Assembly: GCF_001295795.1 (NCBI RefSeq)
Contig: NZ_LJHY01000004.1
Coordinates: forward strand, 1 to 64,000
DNA from: Novosphingobium sp. AAP83
GTDB taxonomy: Bacteria; Pseudomonadota; Alphaproteobacteria; Sphingomonadales; Sphingomonadaceae
Length of the DNA: 64,000 bases
Reading direction: 5' to 3'
The notes under the pieces are model-generated. The model had not been told where the DNA came from. It did not search any database and saw only the letters and a list, made by a program, of their open reading frames with translations. Position 1 is the first letter of the stretch. Each line of letters starts with the position of its first letter. The position numbers and the translations under genes are program-made. Shown here piece by piece: positions 7,902-15,410 of this stretch.

Positions 7902-9362
7902 TCAGTATCGCGAATCAAACTGGACGGTCAGCGTCGTCTCGCCATTGGCGGGCACCGGCACCGCCCACGCGCGTTCATCGGCAGAACGCTGTTCGCCCTT
8001 GATGTTTTCGGATGGCACGCGCGTATCGTGCCACCAATTGTCCAGCCCACCCTGCACCACTTCCACCGTTACCGGCACGGCCTTGGCGTTGGTAACCTTG
8101 TACGTCATCGTCGTGCGCCAGAACGTTTTCTGGGTATCCACCGTCACTTCGGTCGGGGCCTTACCCGGTGTGGTCACGCGGTAACGGACGGTGCGCTCCC
8201 ATTCGCCGCTTTCGATAACATCGCGCTTTTCCAGCACCGGCTGCACTTTCACGTCAAACGCCTCTCCGGTTTTCAGCGCAAGACTCGACCCCATCGGCGT
8301 GTGGCCGATGGAGTTTTCGCCAATGAACTGCGGCTGCCCGCGCGCATCGCGCATATAGACGCGCACCGTGCCTGCGGGCAGCGCATCGCCAAGTCCCGCA
8401 TCCTTTGCGGTAGAGAAGCGCAGCACCGTATCGGCGCTTTGCGGCTCGGTCTGCGTCGAAAGCCAGCCATTGCGGAAATGATAGGCCTTCGATGCAGGCG
8501 CCCCCGCCACATCAAGGAAGCTCACCTGCTTTTGCTGGGCGTTGGCCACAGTAGTGCGGCCCGCAATCGGATACAGGTAAAAATCGCCAAGGCTTTCGCG
8601 ATTGGCGCTCTGCGTGCCCATGCGGTTGCCGGGCATGACTTGCCGCCTGCCGCGATAGGTTTGCGCACCATCGCCCACCGATCCTGCCACCAGCAGCACC
8701 TTGGCCTTGTCAAACGTCGTGCCGCTATTGTTGGTCAACGTGATCCAGCCCTGCACATCGATCTTGCCCGCAGCTTCATCAAACAGCGCCACATAATCGG
8801 CCTTCCAGCCAAACCCGCGCGACAGGTAATTGAGCGAAACCGGACGCGCACCGGGGCTGGTCGTATCGAGCGTTACCGAAAGCGTGGGCCGCGCGCGCAG
8901 GCCTGCTGGCAAGCTGGGGAATACCACCCGCGCCGCATATGTGTTCAGCACCTCGATCCGGTCACCAATGCGCACCACGGTGCCGCCATTGTTGGCAAGG
9001 ATCGTCGCGCTCTCGCGCGTCTCTGCGCCAGTGGCCGGATTGGTGCGCACCAGCGTCACCACCTGTCCCACCGCCTTGTCCATCAGCTTTTCCGGCGTCA
9101 GCAGATCATAATCAAAGTTCTGTTCGACAATCCCCGTGCCGCCAGCATTCAGCGTCACCGTCTCTGGCCGGATCGCGGCGGACACATCGGGAAATTCCTG
9201 CCGCGTGCGCCCCAGCGGAAGCGACATCTGCCGCACATCCTGCACCAGCGCCAAGTCGTTGTTATAGATCGTCAGCGATACATCGCCCTGCGCCGAAGGC
9301 GCGCTTTGCGCAAATGCCGCAACCGGCATAGCCACTGCCACAAGATACCCGACGCCGCGCAT
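7902..9362 (-). CDS. DUF4139 domain protein, secreted (first of pair)
   Basis: A 486-residue protein with signal peptide (GYLVAVAMPVAAFAQ). DUF4139 features include VSLNYLSRGFGWKADYVALFDE in the middle and NNSGTTFDKAKVLLVAGSV, ending in a strand ETTLTVQFDSRY. It is clearly paralogous to the next gene (the GFxWxxxYV motif is shared), and the two are transcribed together. Reaction and partner are unknown; the fold suggests an envelope-associated structural or binding role, which is inference. It diverges from the antiporter gene at 9465. Confidence 0.78.
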   Translation of the reverse strand: MRGVGYLVAVAMPVAAFAQSAPSAQGDVSLTIYNNDLALVQDVRQMSLPLGRTRQEFPDVSAAIRPETVTLNAGGTGIVEQNFDYDLLTPEKLMDKAVGQVVTLVRTNPATGAETRESATILANNGGTVVRIGDRIEVLNTYAARVVFPSLPAGLRARPTLSVTLDTTSPGARPVSLNYLSRGFGWKADYVALFDEAAGKIDVQGWITLTNNSGTTFDKAKVLLVAGSVGDGAQTYRGRRQVMPGNRMGTQSANRESLGDFYLYPIAGRTTVANAQQKQVSFLDVAGAPASKAYHFRNGWLSTQTEPQSADTVLRFSTAKDAGLGDALPAGTVRVYMRDARGQPQFIGENSIGHTPMGSSLALKTGEAFDVKVQPVLEKRDVIESGEWERTVRYRVTTPGKAPTEVTVDTQKTFWRTTMTYKVTNAKAVPVTVEVVQGGLDNWWHDTRVPSENIKGEQRSADERAWAVPVPANGETTLTVQFDSRY

Positions 9363-9464
9363 AAGCCTCTTCCCGATTTCCCACAGGCTATAGTTTCACC
9401 CGCCACAGATCAACGCAAGCTGAACAAGTATTGCGGCGCGTGTAGATAAAGCTAGACAACAAGC

Positions 9465-11216
9465 ATGGCCGAACATGCATCCTTGCTTCACGATGGATTT
9501 CTCCTGCTCGGCTTCGCGCTTGTATTCGTGCTACTATTTCGGCGGCTCGGCCTTGGCGCGACTTTGGGTTATCTGGTGGCAGGTGCCGTTATCGGGCCGC
9601 AAGTGCTGGGGCTGGTCGGCGGGGCAGAACAGAAGCTTGGCATCGCCGAACTCGGAATAACCCTGCTGTTGTTCCTCGTCGGGCTGGAACTGAACCCGTC
9701 GCGGCTGTGGCGGATGAAGCGCGATATTCTGGGGCTGGGCCTGTTGCAAGTGACGGCATGCGGCCTCGCCGTGGCGGTGATGATCGGGCTGACGACGGAG
9801 TTTAGCTGGGCCGCAGCCTTGGCTTTGGGCCTGCCCTTGGCGCTGTCGTCCACCGCACAGGTCCTGCCGATGCTGCAATCTGCGGGCCGGCTGCGCACCC
9901 CGTTTGGTGAACGCGCCTTTGCCATCCTGCTGTTTCAAGACCTCTCGATTATCCCGCTTATCACGATCATCGCCGCGATGAGCCGCAACCCGGCAGACGC
10001 GGGCGGGCCTCCGGGCTGGCTGCTGGCGTTTTATACTATCGGCGCGCTTGTCGGCCTCATCGCCGCCGGGCGCTTTATCATCCGCCCGCTGTTCCGCCTG
10101 ATCGGCAATCTGGGTGAGCGCGAGATGTTCGTCGTCGCCGCGCTGTTCACGGTGATGGCTTCGGCGGCGGTAATGGAGGCCTTGGGTCTATCCACCGCAT
10201 TAGGCGCATTTGTCGCAGGCGTGATGCTGGCCGACAGCCCTTATCGCCACGAGCTCGAAGCCGACGTTGAGCCGTTCCGCTCGATCCTGCTCGGCCTGTT
10301 CTTCCTGGCCGTTGGCATGATGCTGAATTTGCAAGCCATTGCCGATCGCCCGCTATTCGTGATCTCGATGGCAATTGGCCTGATCACGATCAAAGCCGGG
10401 ATCGTGTTCCTGATCGCGCTTGCCTTCCGCATGCCGTGGCGTGGGGCATTGGCGCTCGGCCTGCTGCTCAGCCAAGGCGGTGAATTCGGCTTTGTGCTGT
10501 TTGCCCAAGCCCAGCAAGCGATGCTGATTGCGCCTGATGCCGCCAGCCTGTTTGGCGCGGTCGTCACGCTTTCCATGGCCACCACCCCGTTCTTGATGAT
10601 GGCCACCCGCCGCTTCCGGCAAGAGGCCGAAGTTACCAAAGGCACCCGCGCAGGCCCGCAACCTGATGGTGCCAGCGCGATCATTGTGGGCTTCGGGCGA
10701 TTCGGCCAAGGCGTCAGCCAGATGCTACTCGCCAGCAATATCCCGGTCACGATGGTCGATACCGATATCGAAATGATCGACGTTGCCGCAAGCTTTGGTG
10801 CCAAAGTCTATTTCGGCGATGGCACGCGCCTCGATCTGCTTAGGCAAGCGGGCGCTGGCGATGCCGAAATGATCTTCTTCTGCATCGATGGCGATCAGAT
10901 CACGCCCGAATTTGTCGAGGCGGTTCACAACGCCTTTCCCGCCGCGGCAATTTATATCCGCGCATATGATCGTCGCGCGCTGATCCAGTTGAAGGGCACT
11001 CCTGCCAACGCAGTGGTGCGCGAAGTGCTCGAATCTGCGGTGCGGATGGCCCGGATTGCACTGGGCGATGCGGGCATTTCCGAAGAAGCCATAAACCGCG
11101 CCGAAGACATGTTCCGTGCTCACGATCGTGAGCGCCTAAAACTACAGGTCGAGGCAGGTGACGTGCGCGCCGCGCGCGATCGGATTATCACAGAGCCACA
11201 AGCCGCGCCGGGCTAA
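9465..11216 (+). CDS. CPA2 family cation:proton antiporter (KefB/YbaL type)
   Basis: A 583-residue inner-membrane protein. Residues about 8-390 hold roughly a dozen hydrophobic helices of the Na/H exchanger fold (GATLGYLVAGAVIGP, LLLFLVGLELNP, ALSSTAQVLPML, LLLSQGGEFGFVLF). Residues about 403-520 are a TrkA-N nucleotide-binding domain with GFGRFGQG and a VVD/TD acidic end (VTMVDTDIE). The family exchanges K+ or Na+ for H+ and is gated by nucleotide or thiol signals. Ion specificity cannot be read here. It is followed after 220 bp by the rhodopsin operon in the same direction, with no shared promoter evidence. Confidence 0.88.
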   Translation: MAEHASLLHDGFLLLGFALVFVLLFRRLGLGATLGYLVAGAVIGPQVLGLVGGAEQKLGIAELGITLLLFLVGLELNPSRLWRMKRDILGLGLLQVTACGLAVAVMIGLTTEFSWAAALALGLPLALSSTAQVLPMLQSAGRLRTPFGERAFAILLFQDLSIIPLITIIAAMSRNPADAGGPPGWLLAFYTIGALVGLIAAGRFIIRPLFRLIGNLGEREMFVVAALFTVMASAAVMEALGLSTALGAFVAGVMLADSPYRHELEADVEPFRSILLGLFFLAVGMMLNLQAIADRPLFVISMAIGLITIKAGIVFLIALAFRMPWRGALALGLLLSQGGEFGFVLFAQAQQAMLIAPDAASLFGAVVTLSMATTPFLMMATRRFRQEAEVTKGTRAGPQPDGASAIIVGFGRFGQGVSQMLLASNIPVTMVDTDIEMIDVAASFGAKVYFGDGTRLDLLRQAGAGDAEMIFFCIDGDQITPEFVEAVHNAFPAAAIYIRAYDRRALIQLKGTPANAVVREVLESAVRMARIALGDAGISEEAINRAEDMFRAHDRERLKLQVEAGDVRAARDRIITEPQAAPG

Positions 11217-11436
11217 ACTGCCCCCCAAGCTCGCGCGTACCACAGAATATTTCGATAATACACAGTGTTATGCCCGTTAGGGTATAGCCATATTGTTGTA
11301 TGGCCGGGAACTAAAATGCGTGTCATGCCTTCCCTACAAGGAATAATTACAAATCCGAAAGCAATCGCTTTTGGGAGACTTCACTATGATCAAAGCGGAA
11401 TAATAGTTTTTGATCTTAGTGAAACTGGAGGGCATA
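11217..11436 (+). promoter_or_regulatory. Promoter/5' leader of the rhodopsin operon
   Basis: No gene. It contains an inverted repeat GATCAAA (11388-11394) / TTTGATC (11409-11415) just upstream of the rhodopsin ribosome binding site GGAGGG (11427-11432). A 7-bp stem with a 14-nt loop could affect translation or bind a dimeric regulator. I could not assign a convincing -35/-10 pair. Confidence 0.35.
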
Positions 11437-12189
11437 ATGGACGTTATTTCGATTTTCCAATACTCGCTCGTGTACAACGCATTTTCCTTCTCGTTCGCAA
11501 CTATGGCGGCCGCAGCCCTGTTTCTCTGGCTCGGCCGCTCGCAGGTGTCAGCGAACTACAAAACCGCAGTAACGATCTCCGGTCTGGTCTGCGCCATTGC
11601 CGCCTACCACTACCTGCGTATCTTCGAGAGTTGGGAAACCGCCTATGTTGTCAAAAACGGCGTGGTCATCACCTCCGGGTTCGCATTCAACGACGCCTAT
11701 CGTTATGTTGACTGGCTCCTGACCGTGCCGCTTTTGCTCATTGAACTTGTATTGGTGATGCGCCTTACCCGCGAGGAAACTATTAGTAAATCGGTGCGCC
11801 TGGGCTTTGCTGCAGCGCTGATGATTGCGCTTGGCTATCCTGGCGAAATCGCATCTGACATTCCAACGCGCGCGCTCTGGGGTACGCTTTCTGCAATCCC
11901 GTTCTTGTACATCGTGTGGGAATTGTTCAGCGGCCTTGGCGCTTCGATTGATCGCCAGCCAGAAAGCGTTCGCAATCTGGTAAAGAAGGCACGCCTGCTG
12001 ACATTTGCGTCATGGGGCTTTTATCCCATCGTTTACATGGCACCTTATGCCAACATCTCAGGCGCAGATGCAGAAACGGCTATCCAGATTGGCTATACCA
12101 TTGCCGATCTCGTCGCCAAGGCTGCCGTCGGCGTGTTGGTCTGGGTCATCGCAGTGCGCAAGTCTGAAGCTGAAGCACTTACGGCCTGA
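11437..12189 (+). CDS. Xanthorhodopsin-like light-driven proton pump
   Basis: A 250-residue, seven-helix microbial rhodopsin. Helix C reads RYVDWLLTVPLLLIE, giving the proton-pump triad D92, T96, E103 (DTE). L100 is at the green-tuning position. K228 (ADLVAKAA) binds retinal as a Schiff base. H58 precedes D92 by 34 residues, the spacing I recall for xanthorhodopsin rather than marine proteorhodopsin, and fits a His-Asp counter-ion pair. G149 in LWGTLSAIPF is at the helix-E position that in xanthorhodopsin is a glycine opening a window for a carotenoid antenna. I start at the ATG at 11437 after GGAGGG. It is followed after 6 nt by the retinal-forming enzyme. Confidence 0.96.
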   Translation: MDVISIFQYSLVYNAFSFSFATMAAAALFLWLGRSQVSANYKTAVTISGLVCAIAAYHYLRIFESWETAYVVKNGVVITSGFAFNDAYRYVDWLLTVPLLLIELVLVMRLTREETISKSVRLGFAAALMIALGYPGEIASDIPTRALWGTLSAIPFLYIVWELFSGLGASIDRQPESVRNLVKKARLLTFASWGFYPIVYMAPYANISGADAETAIQIGYTIADLVAKAAVGVLVWVIAVRKSEAEALTA

Positions 12190-12195
12190 TTTGAC

Positions 12196-13164
12196 ATGGA
12201 GGCCGCTCGGTCACTGATGATCCCCGTCCCCGCAGGGCCATTGACCGACAGCACCGGCACGCGCATTTCGCGCGTGCCGGTGTCTCCGCTTTTCTGGCTG
12301 GCGTTGTCGCTGATTGCAGGCGGGATGGCGCTAGGCTCTGGATTGGGCCAATCCCTACCGATTGCCGTAGCAGCGGTTCTGATGTTGCTGGGGGGTCTGC
12401 CGCACGGCGCCTATGATATAGCCATCGCACGCCATACGCTTGGCATGGGCTGGGCACGCGCAACCGTCGCCTTGCTGGCCTATATCGCGGTGGCTCTCGC
12501 CATGATCGCGCTCTGGGCTATCGCCCCACTATATGCGCTGGCGGTTTTTTTGATGCTTGCCGCCATTCACTTTGGCGAAGATTGGTTGATGATCGAAACC
12601 GGATTGCTGCGTGTGATGGCCGGTGCATCGATAATTTGCGTTCCAGCGTTCTTTCGCGGACCAGAAGTTACCGCATTATTCACCACCATGGCAGGACCAG
12701 GTGCGGAGACTTTGCAGAATATTGCGGTCGCCTGCACTCCGGTCGCACTGCTCGTAAACGCTGTCGGCACCTTGCAGACCTGGCGCGCGGGCCACCGCGA
12801 ATGGGCCACGGCGCAAACCATCGCATTGATCACCCTTGCAACAACCCCGCCGCAGATCGGCTTCATGCTCTATTTCGTGTTCCTGCATGCGCCGTTGCAT
12901 ATGCGCGGCTTGGGCACCGCACTGCCGGATTGGTCCCCGACAAGAATATGGGCCTATGGCGCTATCATTTGCGTGATCACTCTGGCGGCAGGAGCCTTGA
13001 TCGCCCCCGGCTTCTTGTCGGGCGATATCAAGGCACTATCGGCAGAAAGCTTCCGCCTCCTATCGGTTGTAGCAGCGCCTCACCTGCTGCTGACCACGAT
13101 TTTGAAGCAGGCAACCCGAGGACATCCTCACCCAACCTCAAGATTCTCCAAACTCGGCGGTTGA
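12196..13164 (+). CDS. blh: Brp/Blh family beta-carotene 15,15'-dioxygenase
   Basis: Cleaves beta-carotene to two retinal molecules, supplying the chromophore of the rhodopsin just upstream. The 322-residue membrane protein has the family motifs LLGGLPHGAYDIAIA, AAIHFGEDW, and FLHAPLHM, whose His residues bind iron, within about eight hydrophobic helices. The annotated ATG at 12196 has no clear ribosome binding site and would rely on coupling to the rhodopsin stop 6 nt away. In-frame GTG codons at 12274 and 12280 lie after a strong hairpin and are alternative starts. The first ~28 residues are not membrane-like and may not be translated. Confidence 0.9.
   Translation: MEAARSLMIPVPAGPLTDSTGTRISRVPVSPLFWLALSLIAGGMALGSGLGQSLPIAVAAVLMLLGGLPHGAYDIAIARHTLGMGWARATVALLAYIAVALAMIALWAIAPLYALAVFLMLAAIHFGEDWLMIETGLLRVMAGASIICVPAFFRGPEVTALFTTMAGPGAETLQNIAVACTPVALLVNAVGTLQTWRAGHREWATAQTIALITLATTPPQIGFMLYFVFLHAPLHMRGLGTALPDWSPTRIWAYGAIICVITLAAGALIAPGFLSGDIKALSAESFRLLSVVAAPHLLLTTILKQATRGHPHPTSRFSKLGG
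12252..12282 (+). promoter_or_regulatory. Perfect 13-bp hairpin at the rhodopsin-blh junction
   Basis: Arms CACCGGCACGCGC (12252-12264) and GCGCGTGCCGGTG (12270-12282) pair perfectly around ATTTC. It lies within the putative 5' end of blh, just before the first membrane helix. It could lower blh expression relative to rhodopsin, or mark an mRNA processing site. No T-run follows. Confidence 0.5.
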
Positions 13165-13206
13165 CGAACCAGCAAAAACCCGTAAATGCCCATCTTCCGC
13201 GAGAGC

Positions 13207-13282
13207 GGGCGCTTAGCTCAGTTGGTAGAGCATCTCGTTTACACCGAGAGGGTCAGCGGTTCGAGCCCGTTAGCGCCCACCA
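13207..13282 (+). tRNA. tRNA-Val (anticodon TAC)
   Basis: 76 nt including an encoded CCA. The acceptor stem GGGCGCT pairs with AGCGCCC. The D arm is TAGCTCAGTTGGTAGAGCA. The anticodon stem TCTCG/CGAGA encloses TTTACAC, giving anticodon TAC (reads GUA). The T arm contains GGTTCGAGCCC. All stems pair. Confidence 0.97.
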
Positions 13283-13332
13283 CCGGACTACCGGATTTTA
13301 TACCGGTCTATCCCCGATCACAGCCTCAACGC

Positions 13333-14094
13333 TTATGCCGTTGCGCGGGCATAGCGATCACGCTTTACTTGCGTGGCCTTGCGCGCTTCGGCCAGCGCGC
13401 GCTCTTCTGTCGCGAACAAAAGGCCTTCCAGCACGGCGGAAAGGTGCGCGCGCATAGCGGCTCGGGCGGCATTGGGATCGCGCGCGCGCAAAGCGTCCAG
13501 TACGGCGGTATGCTCTTCCACCACCGGCTTGATCTGGGCGTGGCGCGCTTTTTCATGCAGCAGCGCCGCCTCTGGCGATGTCGAACGCAAATCCCACAAG
13601 TGGGCGATAGCGTTATAAACCGCAACATTGCGCGTCGCACGGGCAATCGCCAGATGGAATTCCCGATCCGCGCTCTCGGTGCCGTTGGGCTCCTGATTTT
13701 CCTCGGCAATCCGCTGCACCAGCACTTCGATTTCGGCGATGTCAGCATCGTTTACTTGCGTCGCCGCCAAGGCCGCGGCCTCACCCTCGAACAACAGCCG
13801 TGCTTCGGTCAATTCAAACGCGGTCACGTCAAAGCCGGGCCGATCTTCATCGCCCGGCAAACGCATCACATATGCGCCAGAGCCAAGGCGTACCTCGACC
13901 AGCCCTTGCACTTCCAGTGCGATAACCGCTTCACGCACGGTGGGGCGGCTGACATCATAACGCGATGCCAGATCCCGCTCAGCCGGAAGCCGCGTACCCA
14001 CCGGATAGTGTCCTTGCGCCAATTCCTCCATCAACGAGCGGGCAAGGTCTTGATACAAGCGGTCATTGGATTTGACGTTCGGCACGAGAGCCAT
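13333..14094 (-). CDS. GntR family (FadR/FCD) regulator of the glucuronate module
   Basis: A 253-residue repressor. The N-terminal winged helix contains GTRLPAERDLASRYDVSRPTVREA and the EVQGLVEVRLGSGAYV wing. The C-terminal ~150 residues form an all-helical FCD sensor (DREFHLAIARAT, EEHTAVLDALRARDPNAARAAMRAHL). FCD regulators of this kind commonly sense hexuronates or related acids. It diverges from the mannonate dehydratase operon, and palindromes of the type TGGTNNNACCA known for FadR-like proteins lie between them and also 8 kb away. I start at the ATG at 14094; the open frame extends to 14262 but overlaps these sites. Confidence 0.9.
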   Translation of the reverse strand: MALVPNVKSNDRLYQDLARSLMEELAQGHYPVGTRLPAERDLASRYDVSRPTVREAVIALEVQGLVEVRLGSGAYVMRLPGDEDRPGFDVTAFELTEARLLFEGEAAALAATQVNDADIAEIEVLVQRIAEENQEPNGTESADREFHLAIARATRNVAVYNAIAHLWDLRSTSPEAALLHEKARHAQIKPVVEEHTAVLDALRARDPNAARAAMRAHLSAVLEGLLFATEERALAEARKATQVKRDRYARATA

Positions 14095-14107
14095 GGCGGA
14101 CAACCTT

Positions 14108-14120
14108 TTGGTAAAACCAA
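14108..14120. promoter_or_regulatory. Operator candidate 1 (TTGGTAAAACCAA)
   Basis: Perfect 5-bp arms TTGGT/ACCAA around AAA, 14 bp upstream of the GntR start codon. It fits autoregulation. One of four similar sites in the window. Confidence 0.7.
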
Positions 14121-14130
14121 TTTTCAAAAC

Positions 14131-14156
14131 TTGACAGACCGAAATTGGTCCGTCAA
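14131..14156. promoter_or_regulatory. 26-bp inverted repeat with divergent -35-like ends
   Basis: Arms TTGACAGACC (14131-14140) and GGTCCGTCAA (14147-14156) match as inverted repeats with one mismatch around GAAATT. The outer hexamers read TTGACA on the plus strand and TTGACG on the minus strand, so both divergent promoters may share this element. Confidence 0.6.
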
Positions 14157-14169
14157 TCGGTAATACCAC
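14157..14169. promoter_or_regulatory. Operator candidate 2 (TCGGTAATACCAC)
   Basis: Same TYGGTNANACC pattern as site 1, centred 49 bp away, 31 bp before the mannonate dehydratase ATG. It includes TAATAC, a possible -10. Confidence 0.65.
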
Positions 14170-14200
14170 ATTAGGCCAACACAATGCGAGTGCCCGAGTC

Positions 14201-15409
14201 ATGAAAATTACCGCCGCCCGTGTGATCGTCACTTGCCCCGGTCGCAACTTCGTCACGCTCAAGATCGAAACCGATCAGGGTGTCTATGGCATCGGCGATG
14301 CCACACTGAACGGGCGCGAGCTTTCCGTGGTCGCCTATTTGCAGGAACACGTCGCCCCTTGCCTGATCGGCATGGACCCGCGCCGGATCGAGGATATCTG
14401 GCAGTACCTCTACAAGGGTGCCTACTGGCGGCGCGGACCAGTGACGATGCGCGCGATTGCTGCGGTCGATATGGCGCTCTGGGATATCAAGGCCAAGATG
14501 GCGGGCATGCCGCTTTACCAGTTACTCGGCGGGCGCAGCCGCGATTGCATCATGGTCTATGGCCACGCTAACGGATCGGACATTGCCGAAACGGTCGAGG
14601 CGGTCGGCCACTACATCGACATGGGCTACAAGGCGATCCGCGCGCAAACCGGCGTGCCGGGGGTGAAGGATGCTTACGGTGTCGGGCGCGGAAAGTTGTA
14701 CTACGAACCCGCCGATGCCTCGTTGCCCTCGGTCACCGGATGGGACACGCGCAAAGCGCTCAACTATGTGCCCAAATTGTTTGAAGAATTGCGCAAAGTG
14801 TACGGCTTTGACCACCATTTGCTGCACGATGGCCACCATCGCTACACCCCGCAGGAAGCGGCCAATCTGGGCAAGATGCTCGAACCTTACCAGTTGTTCT
14901 GGCTGGAAGATTGCACCCCTGCCGAAAATCAGGAAGCGTTCAAACTCGTCCGCCAGCACACTGTCACCCCGCTCGCGGTGGGCGAGATTTTCAACACGAT
15001 CTGGGACGCCAAGGACCTGATTCAAAACCAGCTTATTGATTATATCCGCGCCACCGTTGTCGGCGCAGGCGGCCTCACGCATCTGCGCCGCATCGCCGAT
15101 CTGGCCAGCATGTACCAGGTCCGCACCGGCTGCCACGGTGCCACCGATTTGTCACCCGTTACAATGGGTTGCGCGCTGCACTTCGATACCTGGGTCCCCA
15201 ACTTCGGCATTCAGGAATACATGCGCCATACCGCAGAAACCGATGCCGTGTTCCCGCATGATTACTGGTTTGAAAAGGGTGAGTTGTTCGTCGGCGAAAC
15301 CCCCGGCCACGGCGTCGATATCGACGAGGCGCTGGCCGCAAAATATCCTTACAAACCCGCCTATCTGCCCGTCGCCCGGCTTGAAGACGGCACGATGTGG
15401 AGCTGGTAA
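14201..15409 (+). CDS. manD: D-mannonate dehydratase (enolase superfamily)
   Basis: Converts D-mannonate to 2-keto-3-deoxy-D-gluconate. The 402-residue protein, from [17 protein letters not shown] to a C-terminal MWSW, corresponds closely to my memory of the structurally characterised Novosphingobium aromaticivorans ManD. Metal ligands D210, E236 and E262 and catalytic R147, Y159 and H212 are at the published positions. It opens an operon: 1 nt separates it from the GH79 gene, which abuts the KDG kinase. Two operator-like palindromes precede it. Some relatives are low-efficiency or RspA-like proteins, but the operon supports a real mannonate pathway role. Confidence 0.95.
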   Translation: MKITAARVIVTCPGRNFVTLKIETDQGVYGIGDATLNGRELSVVAYLQEHVAPCLIGMDPRRIEDIWQYLYKGAYWRRGPVTMRAIAAVDMALWDIKAKMAGMPLYQLLGGRSRDCIMVYGHANGSDIAETVEAVGHYIDMGYKAIRAQTGVPGVKDAYGVGRGKLYYEPADASLPSVTGWDTRKALNYVPKLFEELRKVYGFDHHLLHDGHHRYTPQEAANLGKMLEPYQLFWLEDCTPAENQEAFKLVRQHTVTPLAVGEIFNTIWDAKDLIQNQLIDYIRATVVGAGGLTHLRRIADLASMYQVRTGCHGATDLSPVTMGCALHFDTWVPNFGIQEYMRHTAETDAVFPHDYWFEKGELFVGETPGHGVDIDEALAAKYPYKPAYLPVARLEDGTMWSW

Positions 15410-15410
15410 G

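Noticed and set aside
8028-9449. 473-residue open frame on the plus strand opposite a DUF4139 gene
   Set aside because: It is rich in Arg/His with no hydrophobic or domain pattern and mirrors a well-supported gene. Long antisense frames are expected in GC-rich DNA.
11385-11403. Five-codon frame (MIKAE) before the rhodopsin as a leader peptide
   Set aside because: Too short, no regulatory codon run, and its overlap with the hairpin arm can be chance.
13207-13282. tRNA-Val as an integration site for a genomic island
   Set aside because: No integrase gene and no second copy of the tRNA 3' end is seen, so an attachment site cannot be supported.
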